A DNA stretch of 64,000 nucleotides from an uncultured Eubacteriales bacterium (GTDB lineage: Bacteria; Bacillota; Clostridia; Christensenellales; CAG-917). Below are positions 1 to 7,794 of the stretch, one piece after another (position 1 is the first letter of the stretch; every line of letters starts with the position of its first letter). A program made the translations under genes and the position numbers. Under the pieces are notes generated by a model. It was not told the DNA's origin. It saw only the letters and a list, made by a program, of their open reading frames with translations, and did no database searches. Location: NCBI GenBank assembly GCA_900544575.1, contig UQVO01000006.1, positions 1 to 64,000 of the forward strand, in the 5' to 3' direction.

Positions 1-49
1 ACGAGATCCTGAGATGTCTCGTGGGCTCGGAGATGTGTATAAGAGACAG
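1..49 (+). other. Illumina Nextera i7 adapter left on the contig
   Basis: Bases 1-7 match the end of the P7 primer, 8-15 (cctgagat) are an 8-base index that matches a Nextera i7 index as I remember it, 16-30 are the Nextera read-2 linker, and 31-49 are the 19-base Tn5 mosaic end AGATGTGTATAAGAGACAG. Genomic sequence begins at about base 50. This is a library-preparation remnant, not biology. Confidence 0.98.
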
Positions 50-51
50 TC

Positions 52-570
52 GTAGGACGGGATGCCGTCCAGATAGCTTCTGCCTTTCACTCCCGCAAGT
101 TCGCTTATATACGCCGCGATGCGGATGCCGCGCTTTTCGAGCAGCTGTTTCGCGACGCCGCCCAAGGCGACGAGAGGCGCCGTCATCCTGCCCGAAAATC
201 TGCCGCCGCCGGACTTTGCGGCGTTTTCGCCGTCCTTTACCCACGCGCAGTAATCGGCGTGCGAAGGACGGGGCGTGAGCGCGTAAGAGTAGTCGGAAGG
301 ACGGATGTTCTTGTTGAAGATACGCACGCGCAGCGGGCCGTCTATGCGCAGACCGTCCGCGCAGGGGGTGCACCCTTCCCACACCGCTTCGTCGTCTTCG
401 CGGCGGGGAGTGGAGAAGAGATATCTGCCGCTTTTGCGCCGTGCGGCAAAACGGCGTACGCCTTCGGGGTCGAATGTTTCGCCTTCGGGCAGCTCTTTCA
501 GCACTCCGCCTATCTCTTCCGAGTGCGACTCGCCGTAAATTTCCGCGTCCAGCACGTCAAATGCTTTCAT
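52..570 (-). CDS. aroC: Chorismate synthase, 3' part cut by contig edge
   Basis: Converts EPSP to chorismate, the last common step of aromatic biosynthesis, with reduced FMN as cofactor. The first 173 codons are present. Visible family marks are GESHS near residue 13, RPSHADY near residue 120 and GGGRFSGRMTAPL near residue 141. The start at 570 follows a GGAGG site 9 bases upstream and overlaps the end of aroA by 14 bases, so translation is probably coupled. The protein is normally about 360 residues; the rest is missing because the contig joins adapter sequence at base 49, so this is not a pseudogene. It is the last visible gene of the attenuated aromatic operon. Confidence 0.93.
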
Positions 571-1810
571 ATACCGCACCTCCGAGTTGTTTCAGGTCGT
601 CGAAAAATCCGGGATAGGACTTTTTCACCGCTTCCGCGTCGTCCGTGCTCCCGCCCGCGGCGATACCCGCCACGGCGGCGGACATCACCATCCTGTGGTC
701 GTTGAACCCTTTCGCTTCGAACGGTTTTATGCCGCCTCCGCGGATTACGAGCGAGTCGCCCTCTGCGGACGAGGACACTCCCATCGCGGAGAGATTGTGC
801 ATTATCGCGGCGAGCCTGTCGCTTTCCTTGTCTTTCAATCTGCCCACCCCCGTCATCACGCTTTCGCCTTTCGCCTGCGCCATCAGCACGGACAGCACGG
901 GCGCCATATCGGGGGTGTCGGTTATGTCGACGCTCACGCCGTGCAGCGGGCTTTTCGACACGCGGCAGCGGCCATTCTCCGCGGTCACCGCCGCGCCCAT
1001 ACGCGCGAGCACGTCCGTAATAAGTCTGTCGCGTTGCGTGCTGACCTGCGAAAGTCCCGTCACGGTCACGTCCCCCGTCAGCGCACCCGCCGCAAGCATA
1101 AACGCCGCGTTGGACCAGTCGCCTTCCGCCCGCACTTCGGACGGGGAGCGCAGAGCTCCTGCGGGGATGAGATATGCGCCGTCCCTGCATTCGATTTTTT
1201 TGCCGAACAGCGCGAGCGCGTCCAGCGTCATTTCGGTGTATCCGCGCGAAACCGCTTCGCCTTCCGTGCAAAGGGTGCATTCCCGTCCCGTTGCCGCGAG
1301 CGCGAAGAGCATTCCGCTGACGTACTGCGAGCTTACCGCCGCGTTCACGCGGAACACATTTCCCGAAAGAGTGCCTTCCGTCGTGAGGGGCAGGCTGTCT
1401 GCGCTCAACCGTATGCCGCCTTCGCGCAGGGTTTTCGCAAGTTCCGCTATCGGGCGCGACGGAAGTCTTCCCCCGCCCGTGAAGGTCGATTTTTCGCCCA
1501 GCGCGCACGCAACGGGAAGCAGAAAACGCAGGGTAGAGCCGCTTTCGCCGCAGTCGAGCAGGGCCGTTTCGGGCAGGGCGCCGCGGTCGGTGGGCACAAC
1601 GTCGTAGCCGTCCCCCGCGCGCGTGACCGAAGCCCCCAGCGCGTTCAGACACCCGACCGTCGCTTCTATGTCGCGTGAAGTCACGGGACACACGACGCGG
1701 CAGGGCGCGTCCGCAAGCGCCGCCGCAATCAGCAGCCTGTGCGCGTGGGATTTGGAGGGGACCGCGCTCACGGTTCCCCTCGCTTCCGAAGGAGAGAACA
1801 CCGCTCTCAT
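557..1810 (-). CDS. aroA: 3-phosphoshikimate 1-carboxyvinyltransferase (EPSP synthase)
   Basis: Transfers the enolpyruvyl group of PEP to shikimate 3-phosphate. The 417-residue length is normal for the family. Visible motifs are the N-terminal substrate loop VPSKSHAHR near residue 17, ESGSTLRFLLP near residue 90, the EGDWSNAAF segment in the middle, and GFNDHRMVMS near the C-terminus with the DHR triad. An upstream in-frame extension exists but is rejected: the start at 1810 begins the predicted EPSP synthase fold and forms an ATGA overlap with the aroB stop. Same operon as aroB and aroC. Confidence 0.95.
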   Translation of the reverse strand: MRAVFSPSEARGTVSAVPSKSHAHRLLIAAALADAPCRVVCPVTSRDIEATVGCLNALGASVTRAGDGYDVVPTDRGALPETALLDCGESGSTLRFLLPVACALGEKSTFTGGGRLPSRPIAELAKTLREGGIRLSADSLPLTTEGTLSGNVFRVNAAVSSQYVSGMLFALAATGRECTLCTEGEAVSRGYTEMTLDALALFGKKIECRDGAYLIPAGALRSPSEVRAEGDWSNAAFMLAAGALTGDVTVTGLSQVSTQRDRLITDVLARMGAAVTAENGRCRVSKSPLHGVSVDITDTPDMAPVLSVLMAQAKGESVMTGVGRLKDKESDRLAAIMHNLSAMGVSSSAEGDSLVIRGGGIKPFEAKGFNDHRMVMSAAVAGIAAGGSTDDAEAVKKSYPGFFDDLKQLGGAVYESI

Positions 1811-2838
1811 GACACGAACTCCTCGAACTGAGCAAGGGTCATAGGCATAATTTCGCACTTGCCTATGCCGCGTATCACGACGGCGTTCAGCTTGCCGCCC
1901 GCAATCTTTTTGTCGTGCGCCGTATGCACCAGCACGGAGCGCACGGAATAGGGGCATTCCGGGAAGCCGTACTTTTGCAGGAGTGCGGAGATTTTTTTGT
2001 AATCCGCCTTTGGGAGCAGTCCCGCGCCGACGGACGCGCGCGCAATAAGGCGTATTCCCATCGCGACGCACACTCCGTGCGGAAATCCGAGCGCGCTTTC
2101 CGTTTCTATGGCGTGCCCGACGGTGTGACCGAGGTTGAGCAGGCGGCGCGTTCCGTTCTCGTTCTCGTCCTCTTCCACCACGCGGCGCTTGCAGTCCACG
2201 CAGAGGTCCACGAGCCTTTCCAGATTGGAGTCGTCGATGCCCTGCGTCATCAGGTCGAAAATTTCACCGCCTTCCAGCACGGCGTACTTCACCGCTTCTC
2301 CGAGTCCGCATTTCCATTCGGATTTGGGGAGGGAAGAGAGTGTGTCGAGGTCGCAAATCACCGCACGGGGGGGATATATTCTGCCCGCGAGGTTCTTGCC
2401 CGCTTTGAGGTCCACCGCCGTCTTGCCGCCGACGGACGAGTCAATCGCCGCAAGCAGAGTGGTGGGCACCTGAACGTAAGGCACGCCGCGCATATACACC
2501 CCCGCGACGAAACCCGCCAGGTCGCCGACCACGCCGCCGCCGAGAGCGATGACGGTGTCGTCGCGGCAGAAGTCGACGGAAGCGAGCCAGTCCAGAAGTT
2601 TGCCGGCAAGTTCCCAGTTCTTGCTCTGTTCGCCGTGCGGCACGACGTAGCACGGGGTGCCTTCGGGAAGAGAGGCGAGCAGACGGGAAAGATAGAGGGG
2701 CGCGACGTTGTCGTCCGTGATGACCGCCGCCTTCGTGCCCTCGCGGGGGACGCCCGCAAGAGAGGCGAAACGGTCCAGCAGTCCGCGTCCCGTAATTACG
2801 GGATATTCTCCCGTGCTTGTCGACACCGTGATTTTCAT
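1807..2838 (-). CDS. aroB: 3-dehydroquinate synthase
   Basis: Cyclises DAHP to 3-dehydroquinate using NAD and a divalent metal. The 343 residues are the family's usual length. Key segments are HGEQSKNW near residue 87, the NAD-binding GGGVVGDLAGFVAG near residue 106, PTTLLAAIDSSVGGK with the substrate lysine, and the metal-site LNLGHTVGHAIE near residue 235. The start is preceded by GGAGG with a 5-base spacer. A gap of 63 bases separates it from tyrA; its stop overlaps the aroA start by four bases. Confidence 0.96.
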   Translation of the reverse strand: MKITVSTSTGEYPVITGRGLLDRFASLAGVPREGTKAAVITDDNVAPLYLSRLLASLPEGTPCYVVPHGEQSKNWELAGKLLDWLASVDFCRDDTVIALGGGVVGDLAGFVAGVYMRGVPYVQVPTTLLAAIDSSVGGKTAVDLKAGKNLAGRIYPPRAVICDLDTLSSLPKSEWKCGLGEAVKYAVLEGGEIFDLMTQGIDDSNLERLVDLCVDCKRRVVEEDENENGTRRLLNLGHTVGHAIETESALGFPHGVCVAMGIRLIARASVGAGLLPKADYKKISALLQKYGFPECPYSVRSVLVHTAHDKKIAGGKLNAVVIRGIGKCEIMPMTLAQFEEFVS

Positions 2839-2901
2839 TTTTCCTCCGTGCCGCCGCGCGTTTTGCGCACAAACGGCAGTTTATATTGTCCTTCTGCGGG
2901 T

Positions 2902-3774
2902 TTAATCCGCGTCAAGCGCATTTTGCAGCTTTTTCAGCCTGTCTTTTTCGACGGCGAGTTTCTTTCTGTTGCCGGCATCAAGCAGGTCGTAAAGACGCCC
3001 CCTGTCGCCGCTTTCCATACAGTCGGCGTATTCCGTGAGCCGTTCCGCCATCGCGCGGACTTCCTTTGCCAGATTGTCCGCATTGTCCGTCATAAGCTCC
3101 GTCCACATGGCGGCGTTCATACGCGCCACTCTCGTCATATCGCGGAAGCTGCCCGCGGAATAGCCGTAATGTTTGTCCGCGGAAGGGGATTTGACGTAAG
3201 CGGAGGACACGACGTGCGCCAGCTGCGAGGTGTAGGCTATCATCTCGTCGTGAGTGTCCGCGTCCGTGATGACCACGCCTTCCGCTCCCACGCCGAGGTA
3301 CATTTTTTTCACCGCCGCGAGCGCTTCCAGCGAAGCGGCGACGGGCACGAGAAGCACGGACGAGTTTTCGTAAAGCCCCGCTGTCGAGTGCGCGACGCCG
3401 CTGAACTCTCTGCCCGCCATCGGGTGACCGCCGACGAATTCCACGTCGGGGCGGAGCGCAGCCGCGGCTTTCATAATTTTTACGACGGGGCGTTTCACGC
3501 CCGCGAGGTCGGTGACAATCGCGCCGCTTTTCAGAAGGGGCAGAAACTCGTCCAGAATGCCCTGCATTGCGGAGGGGAGCACCGCCATTGCGAGCACGTC
3601 GAGCTCCCGTGCGTTTTCACGGTCGAGTTCTTCGTGAAAGGCGTGCAGCAGTCCGCCTTTCAGCATCGCTTCGGGGTCGGTGTCGCAGGCGAATACGGTG
3701 TGCTCCGTCTTTGCGACGAGCGCACGTCCCAGCGAACCGCCCATAAGCCCCAGACCTACAATGCCGATTTTCAT
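2902..3774 (-). CDS. tyrA: Prephenate dehydrogenase
   Basis: Oxidatively decarboxylates prephenate to 4-hydroxyphenylpyruvate, the tyrosine branch. The 290-residue protein opens with a Rossmann NAD-binding motif GIVGLGLMGGSLG (residues 4-16) and carries GGHPMAGREFSG near residue 118, typical of the family's active site. The start at 3774 has AAGGAG upstream and forms an ATGA overlap with the DAHP synthase stop. No separate ACT domain is evident at the C-terminus. Its place in an operon led by a Phe/Tyr-rich leader peptide fits the assignment. Confidence 0.92.
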   Translation of the reverse strand: MKIGIVGLGLMGGSLGRALVAKTEHTVFACDTDPEAMLKGGLLHAFHEELDRENARELDVLAMAVLPSAMQGILDEFLPLLKSGAIVTDLAGVKRPVVKIMKAAAALRPDVEFVGGHPMAGREFSGVAHSTAGLYENSSVLLVPVAASLEALAAVKKMYLGVGAEGVVITDADTHDEMIAYTSQLAHVVSSAYVKSPSADKHYGYSAGSFRDMTRVARMNAAMWTELMTDNADNLAKEVRAMAERLTEYADCMESGDRGRLYDLLDAGNRKKLAVEKDRLKKLQNALDAD

Positions 3775-4787
3775 TTGTCGCGCTCCTTGCCGCACACCGT
3801 GAGCAGAACGTCTATTCTGCCGACGAGGTCGTCGAACTGTTCGGGGCGCAGCGACTGCGCGCCGTCGGACAGGGCGTGCACGGGGTCGTTGTGCACTTCG
3901 ATTTCCAGTCCGTCCGCGCCCGCGCCGACTGCGGCGAGGGAGAGCGGAAGGACGAGCTTCGCGCGTCCGGAAGCGTGGCTGGGGTCGACCAGAATGGGCA
4001 GATGCGTGAGGTCGCGCAGCACGGGGATGGCGGAAAGGTCGAGAGTGTTGCGCGTGTACGGCTCGAACGTGCGTATCCCGCGCTCGCAGAGTATGACGTT
4101 CATATTGCCTTCGGACATAATGTATTCCGCGCTCATCAGCCACTCTTCTATCGTCGCCGCCATACCGCGTTTGAGCAGAATGGGCTTATTCGTTTTGCCC
4201 AGCTCTTTCAGCAGTTCGAAATTCTGCATATTGCGCGCGCCGACCTGAATGAGGTCCACGTCCTCGAAGAGGGGGATGTGACGTATGTCGAGGATTTCGG
4301 TGCATATGGGCATCCCAGTTTCCTTTTTTGCGAGGGAGAGCAGTTTCATCCCCTCTTCGCGCAGCCCCTGGAACGCGTAAGGCGAGGTGCGGGGCTTGAA
4401 CGCGCCGCCGCGCAGCACCGTCGCGCCCGCCGCTTTCACGGCTTTGGCGATGGTGATGAGCTGGTCCTCGCTCTCCACCGAGCACGGCCCCGCGATAAGC
4501 TGGAAGTGTCCTCCGCCGAAGAGGTGTCCGCCCACGTCCACAATCGTGTCTTCGGGGTGGAATTTGCGGTTCGCGTTCTTGAAAGGTTCCTGGATGCGCT
4601 TTACGCTCTCCACGATGTCGAGCGAACGTATGAGGTCCTCGTCCACGACGGAAGTGTCGCCGATGAGCCCCATAATTGTGGTGTTGTCGCCCTTGCTCAT
4701 ATGGATGTCCAGCCCCAGTCCTTTTATCCATTTGACGAGGTTGTCCATCTGTTTTTTGTCGGGATTGTTTTTGACTACGATAATCAT
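3771..4787 (-). CDS. aroF: 3-deoxy-7-phosphoheptulonate synthase, type I-beta with N-terminal regulatory domain
   Basis: Condenses PEP and erythrose 4-phosphate, the first step of the shikimate pathway. Residues 1-70 are a small ferredoxin-like domain of the kind that gives Tyr/Phe feedback control in the Thermotoga maritima enzyme; the barrel follows, with IAGPCSVES near residue 98, GGAFKPRTSPYAFQG near 127, RNMQNFELL and DPSHASGR near 270. An upstream ATG twelve codons earlier is possible, but the start at 4787 has a GAGAGG site and matches the family's N-terminus (MIIVVKNN). First structural gene after the attenuator. 338 residues, the usual length. Confidence 0.94.
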   Translation of the reverse strand: MIIVVKNNPDKKQMDNLVKWIKGLGLDIHMSKGDNTTIMGLIGDTSVVDEDLIRSLDIVESVKRIQEPFKNANRKFHPEDTIVDVGGHLFGGGHFQLIAGPCSVESEDQLITIAKAVKAAGATVLRGGAFKPRTSPYAFQGLREEGMKLLSLAKKETGMPICTEILDIRHIPLFEDVDLIQVGARNMQNFELLKELGKTNKPILLKRGMAATIEEWLMSAEYIMSEGNMNVILCERGIRTFEPYTRNTLDLSAIPVLRDLTHLPILVDPSHASGRAKLVLPLSLAAVGAGADGLEIEVHNDPVHALSDGAQSLRPEQFDDLVGRIDVLLTVCGKERDK

Positions 4788-4821
4788 TTCTGCCTCTCTT
4801 TCAACGCCTTCGCACACAAAC

Positions 4822-4848
4822 AAAAGACCGCCACGGTATGGCGGTCTT
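4822..4848 (-). terminator. Attenuator terminator before the DAHP synthase gene
   Basis: On the minus strand AAGACCGCCA (4833-4824 complement) pairs with TGGCGGTCTT across a 5-base loop, 10 bp in all, followed by TTGTTTGTG. The 5' arm plus loop (4834-4844, CCGCCATACCG) can instead pair with CGGTATGCGCGG in the end of the leader peptide gene (4878-4889) with a single bulged base. The two structures are mutually exclusive, as in classical amino acid attenuation. Confidence 0.85.
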
Positions 4849-4873
4849 CGTCAAGTCGGTCTGTGAACGACCC

Positions 4874-4960
4874 TTATCCGCGCATACCGAAAACGGGGCT
4901 CTTGAAATAAAAGCCCTTAAAGTAAAAGTATGCGTAGCTTGTCAGGTCGACGTTTCTCAT
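4874..4960 (-). CDS. Phe/Tyr-rich leader peptide of the aromatic operon
   Basis: A 28-codon reading frame starts 15 bases after the -10 box, with a GGTGAAG ribosome site 6 bases before its ATG. Residues 9-19 read YAYFYFKGFYF; in total there are 4 Tyr and 5 Phe codons and no Trp. This density is the signature of a ribosome-stalling attenuator peptide such as E. coli PheL. A hairpin (4896-4916) lies across the Phe/Tyr codons, and the last codons (4878-4889) form the antiterminator strand. Assignment is by composition and position, since such peptides have no sequence conservation. Confidence 0.85.
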   Translation of the reverse strand: MRNVDLTSYAYFYFKGFYFKSPVFGMRG

Positions 4961-4974
4961 AGTTCTTCACCGAT

Positions 4975-5003
4975 ACTATAAAACGCATTTTGTCCGTTGT
5001 CAA
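4975..5003 (-). promoter_or_regulatory. Sigma-A promoter of the aromatic operon
   Basis: TTGACA at 4998-5003, 17-base spacer, TATAGT at 4975-4980 on the minus strand. The transcript would begin near 4968, just before the leader peptide's ribosome site. Confidence 0.9.
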
Positions 5004-5032
5004 CTCATTCCCGACGGTTTTTCGGGCGAAAA

Positions 5033-6529
5033 TCAGCCTTCTTCCCGTTCGTCCACGACGGCGGGCAGCGGGTCTTCGGCGGCGGAAAGATTGAGGACGC
5101 TTATCGCGTCGGTGATGCTCTTTTCCATCGCGAGTTTTCCGTAGGCGTCCACGTCGCGCTTGTTCTTTTCTCCGTGGGTGAGGCATCCCGCGCCGCCTAT
5201 GCAGCCGTCGACGCACGCCATACCTTCGATAAAGTTGGCGTCCAGCACCCCTTTGGATTTGCGCAGCAGGGCGGTGCGGCAGGCTTCGATGCCGTCGCAG
5301 GTGACGGGATTGTATTCGAAGTCGGTCTCGCCCTGTTCTTTGAGCGCCTGCGCCACCGCGTCGGTTATGCCGCCGCTGCGCGCGAATATCCTGCCGAAAT
5401 AGGACGCGTTGTCCAGCGCGCTCTCGGACAGGTGCTCTATGTCGAAGTCGCGGGAGTCGAACAGCGCCTGCAATTCCTCGAACGTGATGACGGAGTCGAT
5501 GTACGGGCGCACTTCCGGCTTCTGGAATTCCATTTTCTTTGCGGTGCAGGGCCCTATGAACACGACCTTGCAGGGGGAAGAAGTGCTCTTGATGTATTTC
5601 GCGATGGTCGCCGCGGGGGAGAGATTGGCGGAGATGTGCTGTTGCAGCTCGGGGAACTGTTTTTTGATGTAATCCACGAATGCGGGACAGCAGGATGAGG
5701 TGAGAAAGCCCTTTTCTTTGAGTTCCGCCGCTTCCTTGTACGCGACCATATCCGCGCCCAGCGCCGCTTCCACGACGTTGAAGAAACCTAGTTTGCGTAT
5801 GCCCGTCACGACCTGTCCCAGCTTCGCGTAAGTGAACTGGCTGGAAATGGAGGGCGCGACGACGGCGTACATCTTATATTTCTCGTTGTTCTCGCTCTTC
5901 TTTATCATATCGATGACGTCGAGGATATAAGACTTGTCTATTATCGCGCCGAAAGGACATTGATATACGCACGCGCCGCACGCGATGCACTTGTCGTTGT
6001 TGATGCTCGCCGCCTTGTTCTCGTTCATTGAGATGGCTTTCACCTTGCAGGAATTTTCGCAGGGACGGCGGCGGGAAACTATCGCGCTGTACGGGCACAC
6101 CTTGGCGCATTGTCCGCATTCGACGCAGAGGTTTTTGTCGATGTGCGCTTTCTGCTGATGGTCGAAAGAGATTGCGTTTTTGCGGCACACGTCTTCGCAG
6201 CGGTGCGCAAGACATCCGCGGCAGGCGTTGGTGACCTCGTATCCGCCGGCGGGGCAGTCGTCGCAGGCTATCTCTATGACCTCTATGACGTTGGGGTTGG
6301 AGCGGTTGCCGCCCATAGCGAGCTTGACGCGCTCGGAAATGATGGCGCGTTCCTTGTACACGCAGCACCGCATCGTAGGTACGTTGCCCGGTATGATGGT
6401 CTTGGGGATGTCCGTTATCTTTTCCAGCAAATCCCCGTTCCAGGCACCGCGCGCGACTTCGCGCAGGACCTTGTATTGCAGATACTGCACTTTTGTGTCG
6501 AATTTTCTGCGTTTCTTGATGTCGTCCAT
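5033..6529 (-). CDS. hfsD: [FeFe] hydrogenase, catalytic, monomeric (group B / HfsD-like)
   Basis: Reduces protons to H2 with reduced ferredoxin, in the cytoplasm. Of 498 residues, the N-terminal part carries a Cys-rich segment and two ferredoxin motifs, CVECGQCAKVCP and CIACGACVYQCP; the H-cluster domain follows with SSCCP near residue 277, IGPCTAKK near 325 and EGMACVDGCIGGAG near 435. Both cysteines of the first H-cluster motif are kept, so it should be catalytic, unlike its sensory neighbour. It lies 101 bases after the phosphatase gene. The arrangement of a small [2Fe-2S] protein, sensory H-cluster protein, PP2C phosphatase and hydrogenase matches my memory of the hfsABCD operon of Thermoanaerobacterium saccharolyticum. 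Confidence 0.88.
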   Translation of the reverse strand: MDDIKKRRKFDTKVQYLQYKVLREVARGAWNGDLLEKITDIPKTIIPGNVPTMRCCVYKERAIISERVKLAMGGNRSNPNVIEVIEIACDDCPAGGYEVTNACRGCLAHRCEDVCRKNAISFDHQQKAHIDKNLCVECGQCAKVCPYSAIVSRRRPCENSCKVKAISMNENKAASINNDKCIACGACVYQCPFGAIIDKSYILDVIDMIKKSENNEKYKMYAVVAPSISSQFTYAKLGQVVTGIRKLGFFNVVEAALGADMVAYKEAAELKEKGFLTSSCCPAFVDYIKKQFPELQQHISANLSPAATIAKYIKSTSSPCKVVFIGPCTAKKMEFQKPEVRPYIDSVITFEELQALFDSRDFDIEHLSESALDNASYFGRIFARSGGITDAVAQALKEQGETDFEYNPVTCDGIEACRTALLRKSKGVLDANFIEGMACVDGCIGGAGCLTHGEKNKRDVDAYGKLAMEKSITDAISVLNLSAAEDPLPAVVDEREEG

Positions 6530-6630
6530 ATCTCGGATTTCTCCGTCTTCGTATTTGCTTATTCCGCAAAAGCGGTTTTATTCTGTGTTTTTGCACGTTA
6601 AGCGTGCGGTTTGTGTTTTTTCGGCGACGC

Positions 6631-7794
6631 TCAATCGTAGTTGAGTTCGACCACTTTGCCCGCCGCGCGCAGATTTGCCGCTATGCTTTCCACCAGTTTC
6701 AGCTTCATCGTGGTGTCGATTGGCAGCCCCTGGTGCGCCGCGTTTATGCTTTGTCCGACAAAGAACGTGACGTGCGTCGCGTCCTCGAAGAGCATATTCG
6801 CAAGCAGGCTTGCGCCGTCCTTTTTGTTCGACCTCTTGGGGGAGAGGTCGGAGGTGGAGAGATAGCGCTCGCTCAGTTCCAGCAGCTTGCGCAGGGTAAG
6901 CACTCCTTCCGTCGTCAGGTCTATGCCCTTGATGTAGCCTATGGGGGGCACGTCCTTGTCGGGGAAGTCGAATGTCGCCGCCACCTTTTCGCCCAGATAT
7001 CTCGCCACAATCTGCGAGCTTGTCCCGCCGCAGACGACCTTTTTGCCTTCTCCGCCGAGGAAGCGGGAGATGTAGAAGTCGTCCTGGTCCTTTTCCACGG
7101 GAGGTCCGACCATTATCCTTACGGGGCAGTATTCCCTCGCGCGCACCACCGCCACGGTGGTGTCGTCGCCCGGCTTCCCGACGTAAAGGTCGTTGCACGC
7201 TCCCGCAAGCATACACGCCACGCCGCGCGCCGACATTCCCTCGCGGAAATTCTTGTCGAGATACTCCATCACGTCCTTGCGCAGCCAACCGAAGTTGAGC
7301 AGCATACCTATGCCCGCGTGGATGACCCCGTCGCTCATCAGCACGATGTAGTCGTCGGGCTGCATTTCAAGCCGCGTACCGTACACCTTTTTGCCGAGGA
7401 TGTCGTATTCCTTTCTCTCGAAGTCGTGGCATTTGCCGCCGCGTATGAGTATGGCTTCGGGATTGTCGAACTCGAACAGCCAGCCTTTCCCGTCCGTGCC
7501 GACGTGCACCACGGAAAAGGTCGCGTACGCCACCTGCCGCACCTTGCACACGGGCAGAGTCTGCACCACCGTTTCCACGCACTCTTCCATCCCGATTTCG
7601 TTGGACACCATAGTGCACAGAATTTTGGACGTCAGCGTGGCGAGGATGTTCGCTTTTACGCCGCTGCCCAGCCCGTCCGCCAGCACGAGGGTGGTGTGGC
7701 TGCCGTCCGCAATGCACTCCACCTTGTCGCCGCACAGCTCTTCGCCCTTTTTGTTCAGGGAAGTGTAGCCGTTTTCGAGAAAGAGCTCCTTCAT
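6631..7794 (-). CDS. hfsC: SpoIIE/PP2C-type protein phosphatase (HfsC-like)
   Basis: A 387-residue protein with the PP2C-type metal-dependent phosphatase fold. Visible motifs are LADGLGSGVKAN near residue 39, which carries the first metal aspartate, LMSDGVIHAGIG near residue 146, and GKPGDDTTVAVV near residue 200. The C-terminal 150 residues form a second domain without a motif I recognise. The start forms an ATGA overlap with the stop of the H-cluster/PAS gene, so the two are made together. Likely role: dephosphorylate a partner in response to the sensory hydrogenase. Substrate unknown. A much longer in-frame extension upstream is just antisense-frame noise over the previous gene. Confidence 0.85.
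   Translation of the reverse strand: MKELFLENGYTSLNKKGEELCGDKVECIADGSHTTLVLADGLGSGVKANILATLTSKILCTMVSNEIGMEECVETVVQTLPVCKVRQVAYATFSVVHVGTDGKGWLFEFDNPEAILIRGGKCHDFERKEYDILGKKVYGTRLEMQPDDYIVLMSDGVIHAGIGMLLNFGWLRKDVMEYLDKNFREGMSARGVACMLAGACNDLYVGKPGDDTTVAVVRAREYCPVRIMVGPPVEKDQDDFYISRFLGGEGKKVVCGGTSSQIVARYLGEKVAATFDFPDKDVPPIGYIKGIDLTTEGVLTLRKLLELSERYLSTSDLSPKRSNKKDGASLLANMLFEDATHVTFFVGQSINAAHQGLPIDTTMKLKLVESIAANLRAAGKVVELNYD

Noticed and set aside
52..570. aroC as a pseudogene
   Set aside because: The truncation coincides with the sequencing adapter at bases 1-49; the visible part is intact.
1915..4248. A 777-codon open frame on the plus strand
   Set aside because: Runs antisense through aroB, tyrA and the DAHP synthase gene, which are certain.
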